Shown one piece after another: positions 8,001 through 15,525 of a stretch of DNA of 15,525 nt. How positions within the stretch are numbered: the first letter of the stretch is position 1; each line of letters begins with the position of its first letter. The notes below the pieces were generated by a model. That model was not told the DNA's origin, did no database searches, and was given only the letters and a program-made list of their open reading frames with translations. The DNA is taken from positions 1 to 15,525 of the forward strand of contig JNEU01000684.1 in assembly GCA_000697475.1 (NCBI GenBank). Direction: 5' to 3'. The DNA comes from Lichtheimia corymbifera B2541 (lineage: Eukaryota > Mucoromycota > Mucoromycetes > Mucorales > Lichtheimiaceae). A program made the position numbers and the translations under genes.

Positions 8001-9802
8001 ATGCCTCGTCTCGCTCTTACTGCTCTCTTTTTCTGCCTCTCCCAACCTGCTATTCCTCTTGCTTACTTGCTTGCTTGCCTTGTGCAGCTTTTTGGTGTCC
8101 GTTTCTCGTTGTTGCTTGCCCTTTGCTGCGGTTTTTACCTGCTTTGGAGCCCTCTTGTTGCCGTTGTGGTGAAGTGGTCGTCCACGGCTACTCCCACTTT
8201 GAACCCTTTCTCGCTTGGTGGCCCTTCTGTGGCTGGTCCTGTTGTTTCCGTTGTCTCGTCTGGTGGTGAAGTCGTTTGTGTGCACGTGGTGCGTCTTTCT
8301 CGTTTTGGTGGTTGCGTTGTCGTTGCTTCTGGTGCTCCTGCTGCTGTGGGTGCTTCTGATGGTGGAGAAGGTGTTGCTGCTGGTGATGTTCCTGGTGTCG
8401 AAGTCGTTGTTCCTGCTGGTGTTGAAGGTGATTCTGATTCTGTTGGCGCTGATGGTGAGCCTGTTTCTGGAGGTGATGTCCTTGAGGTTGCTTTTGTCCC
8501 TGTTGGTGGTTCGGTTTTGCCTGATGTTGAGGGCTATATTCGTGGTGATTCTGCTCCTGCTTTTGGTGTTGCCCGTTCTGTTTCTTCTGGTGTTGGTGTT
8601 CCTGCCTCTTCTGGTGTTGGTGTTCCTGCCTCTTCTGGTGTTGGTGTTCCTGCCTCTTCTGGTGTTGGTGTTCCTGCCTCTTCTGCCGTTCTGGCTCCTG
8701 TTGATGATGTTCCTGTTGTCCCGGATGTTTTTGCTGCTGTCGATGTTCCCGTTGTCGTGGAGGTTCCTGCTGTTGTCGGTGTTCGTGTTCGTGTTCCTGT
8801 TGCTGGTGATGCTGTTGATGATGCTGTTGATGATCTTGATGACGAACTTGGTACGTATTTCTGTAAACCCACGCTTCGTTTCTTTCCAATCATCTGACAA
8901 ATGCTTTTATATAGCGTTCTTGATGTACCACTTGAGTGTGGATGATCAGTACGATGAGGATGCCTACATGGCACCTCCCTTGGATCGGCGCTATGAGGGA
9001 CCTGTGGAAATGATGGAGATTGGTAAGTGCTAAATTAAAGACATTGATCATTGTGATGATATATATACTGACATGGAATGATATTTCCTAGACGAGAATC
9101 CAATCATTGCCATGTTTGCGAACTTGAGCTTCCCTCCTTTCCCTGTTGACGATGACGACGACGATGTTCCCATTGATGTGGGTAAGTATACTCTCATATT
9201 ACATTTATATAAGCCTATGTATCTTATGAATTTCCATTACTTTAGATATGCCATCTCCTATGCTTCCACCACTTACCGCCACACCACCTCCATCACCTCC
9301 ACCATCACCCACACCATTCCCTATGGAGGTTGAAACACCAATCCTTTCACCTATGCTCATCACTACCGCCACCACCACTACCACCAATACCGACTATGCC
9401 ACCACTCCTATGATTACCGCTATGCCTATGTCTATGCCTATGCCTATGCCTATGCCTGCCACCATCACCACCACCACTGATACCGATCCTGCCACCAATC
9501 ATTCTTCTACCGACATTGTTACTTCGCCTCCTCTCAGCCCTTCCGAAATTCCCATCATGGCAATCATTCAATCACGAATCCGACAAATCCGCGAAACAGT
9601 CCCTACACGCACAACACCTTCCTCTCCTTCTTCGTCATCTGTATCCTCCTCATCATCTTCATCATCCTCCTCCTCTTCCTCATTATCATCATCGTCATCA
9701 TCATCATCCTCGTCATCATCATCCTCGTCTTCTTCCTCATCATCACCCTCGTCATCTCCTAATCCGCGTCATCAACACCTCCAACATTTCGACACCTCGT
9801 GA
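8001..9802 (+). CDS. Four-exon gene, low-complexity (Val/Ala/Gly, acidic, Pro, poly-Ser) protein
   Basis: Exons: 8001-8850, 8915-9022, 9092-9181, 9246-9802 (534 residues). All three introns are phase 1: GTACGT...CTGAC...TATAG (64 nt), GTAAGT...CTGAC...CCTAG (69 nt), GTAAGT...TTTAG (64 nt). The ATG at 8001 is used because the upstream in-frame codon at 7962 is TTG. Residues 1-60 are strongly hydrophobic (signal anchor or two membrane segments); about 60-280 are Val/Ala/Gly-rich with four perfect copies of an eight-residue unit (SGVGVPAS register); exons 2-3 are acidic (VDDQYDEDAYMAPPLDRRY, DDDDDD); exon 4 has Pro/Thr-rich sequence, a Met-Pro repeat and a 45-residue serine-rich tract, ending at TGA 9800-9802. 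It looks like a surface or wall-type protein, but no domain is recognised. The frame seems to continue beyond 9802 in +1 (next entry), so the 3' end may be frameshifted. Confidence 0.6.
8583..8690 (+). repeat. Perfect 24-bp tandem repeat, four copies plus a partial one
   Basis: Identical units start at 8583, 8607, 8631 and 8655; a fifth begins at 8679 and diverges after TCTTCTG. They encode (S)SGVGVPA octets. Complete identity implies recent expansion or conversion, so copy number probably varies between strains. Confidence 0.9.
9422..9457 (+). repeat. ATGCCT hexanucleotide repeat (Met-Pro)
   Basis: Six units of ATGCCT, one of them ATGTCT, encode a Met-Pro run inside exon 4 of the low-complexity gene. 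Confidence 0.8.
9622..9762 (+). repeat. TCA/TCC trinucleotide tract encoding poly-Ser
   Basis: A nearly unbroken run of TCN codons gives about 45 residues that are almost all Ser. It is a likely place for slippage or assembly error, and the apparent change of reading frame in this gene falls at or just after it. Confidence 0.85.
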
Positions 9803-10650
9803 ACCCGCTCCACAACAACCACAACAACCTGTCACCATCACTACCGCAACACCACCATCGTCATTATCTCCCGATGTGCTGAAAGCACAAGAGTCCCTCG
9901 GTCTTTTTTACTGAGTAGATCAGTTTGTGGGTGCCTTTTGGTAAGTGGAAATTACATCTCTATACTTGAAACCATCGCTGATCTAGCTTACAATTATCTG
10001 TAGGGCACGTCAAGTGGTGCTTCTTTCGTTTGGAGCGGCGTTCTTCTGGTTACGGATGGGATACCCTGCAGTCCAGATTCAAGGCGTGGATGATTCTCAG
10101 GTACGTTCGGCTTCGTGTGGTTGAGTGAAAGGATAGGCATGTAGGTATCAAGGTGAGAGGATCTGGATGGTCATCGATGATGCTGCCATTGGTGCTGAAA
10201 GGTCCACGAGTAAGTCCAAGTCTGTCTCCATTGATCCTGTTAGCTATGTGCAAGTCCTTGCTTTCCTACGTCCTCTCATGGTCTCTTTGTCATGTTACCC
10301 ACTAAGGTGCCTCTTTTGGTATTGAAACGGTAAGTCAAAACACTGGTATTGTCTTGTGATCCATTTACTTACTTACAAATGCCTTTTTATATTCCGCGGG
10401 CATATCATGGTTATTGATACTGTGGTATGTCTCTGCATAGTGCCACCGCCTTTACATGTTGGATGATCATGTTTTGGCACAAGCGGTAATCATCTTTGAA
10501 GTGGGCAAACAAGAAAAGGATCATCAAGACATGGATTGCCTGGCATCATGGCCTGGTTATGGGGCAGACAGAGCATCGTTGGACCCGGCCCTTTGGTATG
10601 CAGAGGATAAGACTCTGAAGGATCCTGAGGTGAATGGGCCTGCATCCTGA
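9763..10650 (+). pseudogene. Coding-like continuation with further introns, frameshifted and interrupted
   Basis: In the +1 frame relative to exon 4 the sequence reads VINTSNISTPREPAPQQP... and SPDVLKAQESLGLFY, meets a TGA at 9912-9914, and continues in the same frame as VDQFVGAFW. An intron with GTAAGT, GCTGAT and TGTAG (9941-10003, 63 nt) joins it in phase to an exon (10004-10100: ARQVVLLSFGAAFFWLRMGY...), which ends at a GTACGT donor. Another GTAAGT donor lies at 10330 and a TAG acceptor at 10440, followed by an open stretch to 10650 (CHRLYMLDDHVLAQAVIIFE...). Middle exon borders (10101-10330) are not resolved. Taken together this is either the real 3' part of the upstream gene, broken by a frameshift and one stop, or a separate decayed gene. 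I do not recognise the protein. Confidence 0.35.
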
Positions 10651-10859
10651 TTCCTTTCGCTCTCCACATGGGGCTGGACGTCCTGGGATGACATGCCACG
10701 CCTTGTTTCTGGTTCTGTGGGGTGTCCCTGTGAACCGGGTTATGGTCACGCGGTATGGTATGTATTCAAGCAGAAATCAGTGTACCTTTTCAAGATGCTA
10801 ATGAATGTCTCCCTTGACAATAGGCCATGGGCCCTTTTGGGGCGATCGGTATCAGCAGC

Positions 10860-12400
10860 GGCTGCTGTTTGGAGGGCAGGAGTTCTCTTTTCTTTTTATT
10901 GGCGTCGTTACCGATTGGTGCCTTCAGGATGTGGTGGATACCATTCTGCGCAGCGAAGGGTTCTCTTTTCTTTATATCGACGGTGCCATCCTTTGTATAT
11001 GGTGTTGTCATGGCGACAAGGCGCAAGAGTTCTCTTTTCTTTTTACTGGTGCTGGTACCAGCCAGACTACCGGGGTCGGCATAGTTACAAGTGCCAAGCT
11101 GTCTCTCTGATTTATTGCATCATTACATGACTACAACGCAAAGGTTGTTTGCTTTCAAGTACACTGGATCGATGCCATCACCAATTTGAATACATTTACC
11201 ACCAATACAAGAAGGCACAAGAAACGGACTTCCATGGTATTCGCTCTACTACAAATATGGACACGTTCATTGCCATGGTGCTGCAGCACGGTGATTCTCT
11301 TTCTTTTATTCAGCTTTCTGGCGTTACCAATTTGGGCACTTATCGCCATGGCTACAAGGCACAAGGTCTCCATTTCTTTTATTCCATGAGCGCTTCGTTG
11401 CTACGGCACTACTACTATCAATCCACATGGCACGAGTTCTGCTTTTTTTGGGTGCTTGCTGTTTCTGCCTATTATATGACACAAGATCACGGGGTCAAGG
11501 TGAAGATTCGACGGTCTCCTTTACTGGCATTATGATGGGACCCAGCTGCAAAACAATCCTATGATGGTATCCGTATTGGTCGCAACATGGAAGGCAATCA
11601 CGACTTGGGCTATCGTACTCTATATGGGACATTGCATGGAGGTATATCCATGACGACAAGGATGGGATTATGACGAGGCGGTTTCACACCAGTGGCGTTT
11701 ACTACTTGGATCGCGTGGCAACACACAACAAAGGCGATGGCTCTATGGCATATGGCGGAACCAACAACCAAGGCACACATGCAAGCGTCTCCCACAAATC
11801 CTGGTTATATTGACATATCATCCCATTTACGGCGTGGCAATCAATAAGATCTTTGGAGAAGGTGTTCCTTTGTCAATTCGGCTTCATCAAGATATTCCAA
11901 TTCAAGCGAGATGGATTAACGATTCAATACTGGCATTTTCAGAGGTGGCTATTGGCGGTGTTCACATTCCACAGCACACGTATGGTAGAGGATGGCGAGG
12001 AGATATCATATCACGGTAGCGGGAGCATGCTGGCGGACACTACGCTTTCAAATGGGGACACCTTGGAACTATGACACATGCTGTTATGATATGTGGACAA
12101 GAACGCTACAAATGCATATCCACATGATTCATATGGCGTTACAAGAGCATACACAATATCAACTGCAAGTTTTATGATCATTCAAGTCAGAACCTTTGCC
12201 ACAACATCATATTTCTCCAAAGACCACTGGTGGTCTGTGAACCGCTTCCAATCATTGGGGGTTCATGCATGGTTACGGACAACATGGTCAAGGCACAGAT
12301 CGCAGTACCACATTAACACGGTCGACATTACAGCCAAAGGCAAAGACAAGACAATCAAGGATCGACCATTCAAAACGCAAGTATATGCCTCGAACGCTCA
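10860..12400. repeat. Diverged array of ~70-bp repeats
   Basis: The 14-mer GTTCTCTTTTCTTT recurs exactly at 10882, 10960 and 11029 (78 and 69 bp apart). It is preceded by ACAAGGCRCAAGR and followed by TAYTGG. Weaker copies of the same block are seen near 11143, 11221, 11293, 11365, 11434 and 11513, mostly 69-78 bp apart. Further right only the GG-N-ACAA-GGCACA part can be followed (for example 11768, 12275), increasingly diverged. Around the first three units all three plus frames are open (10693-11130, 10805-11110, 10827-11084). Short protein-like segments such as DGSMAYGGTNNQGTHASVSH appear in shifting frames. No single frame spans the array. It may be a decayed repeat-protein gene or a noncoding minisatellite. 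Confidence 0.55.
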
Positions 12401-12578
12401 TCTATACACATGACGCTTACCTTCACATCGTATAGATACAATTATGGAATGTCTGTACCATATCACAGCGGTCCTGGCGATCGATTCCGGATTTCCTATG
12501 CACGGCAATTGCACGGTTTCACATATAGCAAAACATCAATGCAAATCAATCTACTATCACAACAAATCAATCTTCGGC

Positions 12579-12594
12579 TCTCTCTCTCTCTCTC
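12579..12594. repeat. (TC)n microsatellite
   Basis: Eight CT/TC dinucleotide units in a row. Confidence 0.85.
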
Positions 12595-12634
12595 GTATGC
12601 GCATACAAGTCATATCAATCATTTCAAACAAGCG

Positions 12635-12704
12635 CAATATCAATCAATATCAATGAATCAATATCAATCGATCAATCTCAATCAATCTCAATCAATCTCA
12701 AACA
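12635..12704. repeat. ATCAAT-type simple repeat
   Basis: Imperfect units of CAATAT/CAATCT/CAATCA repeat about eleven times. It is followed at 12710 by GTAAGT, which could be a donor site, but no exon could be defined. The frame spanning it (12410-12910) looks noncoding. Confidence 0.75.
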
Positions 12705-12977
12705 TCAAAGTAAGTCTCATTGGTGAATTCGGTTATATGCAAGGACCGTGTATTAACGAAGGTGTTATAGAACATCCATGTCGAGAAACAAACGTCCATG
12801 GCATCAAGACCAGTCTGGAGGATATGTATCGCTTTGTGGTTCAAATCGCAATCTCGACCATCACTCAAAGAAGGATTGGCATTCAATATCATCAAGATGA
12901 GAGAGCCTGAGAAACAAGTAATATATGGTTACCATTGTCAGGTAGACAAAGGATTCTAATCCTGGGCCTTTAGATAC

Positions 12978-13051
12978 AGAAAAAAAAAAGAAGAAAAGAG
13001 AAGAAAAGAAAAAAGAAGAAAACAAGAAAACAAGAAAAGAACAAGAACAAG
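12978..13051. repeat. T-free polypurine tract
   Basis: Bases 12978-13022 are purines only (A/G), and 13023-13051 have only a few C and no T. Such tracts can form triplex (H-DNA) structures. It lies about 125 bp upstream of the small spliced gene at 13176. Confidence 0.85.
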
Positions 13052-13153
13052 TGGAACTTGCATGAACCGTGCTGGGAGAACTAGGATCACGCTGGTATCG
13101 GTGTTCGACCACAAACGGCACTACGCTAGTGCATGCGAAAGGATACTCAGGAA

Positions 13154-13159
13154 TATATA
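13154..13159 (+). promoter_or_regulatory. TATATA element upstream of the small spliced gene
   Basis: TATATA lies only 17 nt before the ATG at 13176, which is too close for a standard TATA box, so the real transcription start may differ. Confidence 0.2.
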
Positions 13160-13175
13160 CACGCTCTACATTATA

Positions 13176-13381
13176 ATGGGTAAGTACATTCAAGCCATCC
13201 CTTTTCTCTGCTATTACTAACATCATCATCCAGAGATCTATCATTACTCACATCAAGAGAAGTTGCTTTCAATCCACGAGCGTTTACCAAATCAAAGGCA
13301 CTGTATCGAATGGAGGTCATCAAGGTGCTACAAGAAACACTCATGGCTGAGGCAAAGACGAAGGATACCTTCTATCAATGA
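13176..13381 (+). CDS. Small spliced gene (49 residues), possibly the start of a frameshifted longer one
   Basis: Exon 1 contributes only ATGG (13176-13179). The intron (13180-13235) has GTAAGT, a perfect TACTAAC branch site (13213-13221 region) and a CAGAG acceptor; using the second AG (13235) gives MDLSLLTSREVAFNPRAFTK followed by SKALYRMEVIKVLQETLMAE and a TGA at 13379-13381. Using the first AG (13233) gives instead a 92-residue frame ending at 13508 with less natural composition. After the TGA, the neighbouring frame continues plausibly (NEHELKKNIQWQYSVLEQTD) up to a GTAAGT at about 13439, so a small indel near 13380 may have broken a longer gene. The helical, charged product is not recognised. 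Confidence 0.5.
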
Positions 13382-13508
13382 ACACGAGCTTAAGAAAAAC
13401 ATACAATGGCAGTACTCTGTATTGGAACAAACAGACGTTGTAAGTGTGAATGATGCGGATTGTGATTTGCCAACATGCATACTGATATCTGGGTCACATG
13501 CCATGTAG

Positions 13509-14479
13509 TGGATGTCAATCGGAGGCCTCGTGAACATACAACCTTGTCATTGCTCTCTGGTGGTAGGGGCACACGCTGATTGGTGGTGGTCAGCAAAGCA
13601 TATCCTGACGTCCATTCAAGCGTCCATGTACCATAAATAGAGAATGCAGTACAAATAGCAATATTGATTTTAAAGATTATACATTTATTCAGTAAAGTTA
13701 TTGAACATTCTATTTTGGACATGCATATCTAGCATCATTGTCTTGGAATACTAATGCCTTGAAGGAGTCATTATCATCATCTCTCAAGGTGAATCCCCGC
13801 CCAAGCATAAAAAACCTTCCTCAAGTGGCTACGATTAACTATGGCTTGTTCCTCTTTATTACAACAAAGCTGCTCTTTATACTACTACAGGCCTCCTTTC
13901 ATAGCTACACTTTAACTCCTTGTCCACATTGCTCATTGCATGTTCACCATCTGCCAGCTCAAGCGTGTCAGCATTCATCTCCTGTAACGCGTCATCGCTA
14001 AAGTCAACTCCTCTTGTTCGCCTTTTTCCTTGTTTCAGCTCCCACGTTTATGCCACCCTTTACAACTCTTTTCTTCGACTATAACATATTCACTGCATAG
14101 CGATCGTTGACAATGCGCAATTGCTTCCGCCTGTTCACCATCTAAACTTCGGAATCGCGGCTCGTCCAAAAGGGGGTCCAAGGTGCTATGGCGGGCTTTG
14201 CTATTTGCACCACGCAGAAACACCATATCAATTTCAAAACCAGACGGCGGCACCCTCCCTCTCACTCAAAGTATCTGATGCCCTCTTGCTGTGGATGTTG
14301 CTTCGCGGCTGATTCTATGTCAAATATGTGCATGATTACCCTTGACGATCATCAGCATGGACATATATACTATGCACCTCCTTTTTATATTGGTGTACCA
14401 GCACCAATGGCGCTCACAAGGAATAAACGGATGTCTGGATGATTGAGAAAAGGGAGCGTATGAGATTAGACTTCTAGGT
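13509..14479. other. Gene-poor stretch with doubtful small frames
   Basis: No gene is convincingly supported. A minus-strand frame at 14265-14035 (LDPLLDEPRFRSLDGEQAEA is its most protein-like part) has a TATAAAA on the same strand near 14395, but an in-frame stop separates the nearer ATG (14330) from it. A plus frame ending at 14442 reads LDDHQHGHIYYAPPFYIG, resembling a piece further right. Confidence 0.3.
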
Positions 14480-14626
14480 ATGGATGTGGATGAAAAAGGT
14501 GATAGATCGACAGCAGGGACATCTACATTATGTGACGCCTTTTTATTCTGTAAGCCTTCTTGCTTGCTATGGAGAATGCTACAAACATCAGGACAACTCC
14601 AGCTTGAAGGTGAAATTGTAGAGTAA
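14480..14626 (+). CDS. Doubtful 48-codon ORF
   Basis: The ORF begins MDVDEKGDRSTAGTSTLCDA and ends at TAA 14624-14626. Its first codons resemble the MDIDDQGN segment of the gene at 15371 at the DNA level (ATGGAT-T-GATGA--AAGG--ATA). It may be a fragment of a related sequence; no promoter is evident. Confidence 0.15.
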   Translation: MDVDEKGDRSTAGTSTLCDAFLFCKPSCLLWRMLQTSGQLQLEGEIVE

Positions 14627-14907
14627 AATAGGATTGCTGGGTGTAAAGTTGCTCATCCATCCTTCTTAGTACTAATGTCGAGTGAAACGAACATATGATG
14701 ATGCTGCACTTTTCTCTTTGGATTCTTAACCAACCTGCTGGTGAAGTAAGATAACCGATTGCGCGGATCAAAAGATGTGCAGCAGCTTGATGCATACATG
14801 GAGGTGGTGGATGGTGCTGTGTCGTGATTTTCGAATGTGGATCATGATGATGACACTTGCTTCAGTCACATCGTGGCATGAAAATATCGCTTTACAGCTA
14901 GTGTACC

Positions 14908-15257
14908 CATTTTCTCATCACCCGAGACTTGATTTCTTTGACATTGTACAATGGTTCCCCTTTCTTCCCTCACCCTTTTTTTCTTTCCCTCGTTTTTTCC
15001 CTGGTGTTTGGATATCCATCCACTGTCATCTTCCAAATGTAATGGCTTTGGGCGCGACCTCGATATATTTCATCCCCGGATAATATCAGTCTTACACTTG
15101 GTATGGAAAAAAGCGGGGGCCCACTGTGCCAAGCACAATCATTCTATCACCCGTCATGTGATTTCTTACTGCTGATGGATTCATTCTACCACAAGTCATT
15201 TGATATCTTATTTCTGATGGATTCATTCCATCACAAGTCATTTGATTTCTTTGACAG
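14908..15257 (+). repeat. 42-bp tandem repeat (three copies) with an outlying copy
   Basis: Units lie at 15132-15173 (diverged), 15174-15215 and 15216-15257, period 42; the last two share GATGGATTCATTC and ACAAGTCATTTGAT. Another copy of the same core (CTCATCACCCGAGACTTGAT, then TTCTTTGACA) lies at 14908-14944. The plus frame over the array reads LMDSFYHKSFD-like 14-residue units and is open, but has no convincing gene structure. Confidence 0.75.
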
Positions 15258-15300
15258 CACTCTCGTTCCATCACCAGCCCCTTTTTATTCATTCAAAAAA

Positions 15301-15306
15301 TATAAG
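15301..15306 (+). promoter_or_regulatory. TATA box of the right-edge gene
   Basis: TATAAG follows an A-run, 64 nt before the ATG at 15371, a normal distance. Confidence 0.4.
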
Positions 15307-15370
15307 AATAATGATCACTACATGAATTCCCACTCTTTCTTTCTCATTCATACCATTCCACTGCTACCTC

Positions 15371-15525
15371 ATGATGGAGGCTGACCTCGAAGAAATGGAT
15401 ATCGATGACCAAGGCAATATGCAAGGTGCTCTCGAAGAAAATCGAACCAGGATACAGACTTTTCGCAATGATCGCCGGAACACCCGGACTGTAACTAGAA
15501 ATTGCCGTCTGAAGACCGCTCTCAA
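15371..15525 (+). CDS. 5' end of a gene running off the right edge
   Basis: ATG at 15371 (a second in-frame ATG follows immediately) opens 51 codons to the window end. The N-terminus is acidic (MMEADLEEMDIDDQGNMQGA) and turns strongly basic (RTRIQTFRNDRRNTRTVTRN), with no hydrophobic segment, suggesting an intracellular, perhaps nucleic-acid-associated protein (inference). A TATAAG lies upstream. Too little is present to name a family. Confidence 0.5.
   Translation, partial: MMEADLEEMDIDDQGNMQGALEENRTRIQTFRNDRRNTRTVTRNCRLKTAL

Noticed and set aside
8188..8889. Gln/His-rich minus-strand protein
   Set aside because: It is the antisense shadow of the Val/Ala/Gly-rich exon, whose splicing to acidic exons supports the plus strand.
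8215..9033. Leu/Val-rich 272-codon plus-strand frame
   Set aside because: An extremely hydrophobic low-complexity shadow frame that would require ignoring a good intron at 8851-8914.
12780..12860. tRNA gene suggested by a GGTTCAAATC B-box-like string
   Set aside because: No matching A box, acceptor stem or cloverleaf could be folded around it.
12410..12910. 166-codon plus-strand ORF
   Set aside because: Much of it is read-through of CT and ATCAAT simple repeats; no domain, promoter or splice support.

Overview
The window looks like nuclear DNA of a fungus, most likely an early-diverging (Mucoromycota-like) one; this assignment is inference. The signs are AT-rich DNA, very short spliceosomal introns (about 54-78 nt, GTAAGT/GTATGT/GTGAGC donors, CTRAC- or CTGAT-like branch sites, YAG acceptors), TATA boxes upstream of ATGs, and a decayed non-LTR retrotransposon. 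There are no bacterial operons, tRNAs, rRNAs or CRISPR arrays. Most coding content is either spliced or broken, so simple ATG-to-stop reading misses much of it.

Left part (1-4400). A minus-strand gene runs off the left edge (two exons, TATA box at 379-386); its product resembles the helical domain of NOL4/integrase-like proteins. It is followed by small repeats and a compact array of inverted 13-bp motifs (854-983). Directly against that array stops a minus-strand LINE-type element (about 985-3930). Its ORF1 (3729-2202, two zinc knuckles) carries three premature stops and two frameshifts. Its ORF2 begins at an ATGA overlap and keeps a complete-looking endonuclease domain, but everything from the reverse transcriptase onward is missing. 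A second cluster of short direct and inverted motifs (GGCCTA) lies at 4231-4376.

Middle part (4400-7660). This holds one possible terminal exon (4565-4897), a very regular 21-bp tandem array open on both strands (5382-5567), a doubtful small minus-strand ORF, and a three-exon minus-strand gene (7538-6781) of unknown function with a TATA box.

Right part (7660-15525). A divergent promoter region separates that gene from a four-exon plus-strand gene (8001-9802). It encodes a low-complexity protein: hydrophobic N-terminus, Val/Ala/Gly repeats, acidic and proline-rich stretches, then a long poly-Ser tract. Coding-like sequence continues beyond its stop in the +1 frame with further intron signals, suggesting a frameshift or decay. 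From about 10,850 to 12,400 lies a diverged array of roughly 70-bp repeats. Simple repeats follow, then a tiny spliced gene (13176-13381), a gene-poor stretch with dispersed 42-bp repeats, and the start of another gene at 15371 running off the right edge.

Nothing here shows a clear multi-gene pathway. The main interest is the repeat architecture and the decayed, hidden or spliced reading frames.
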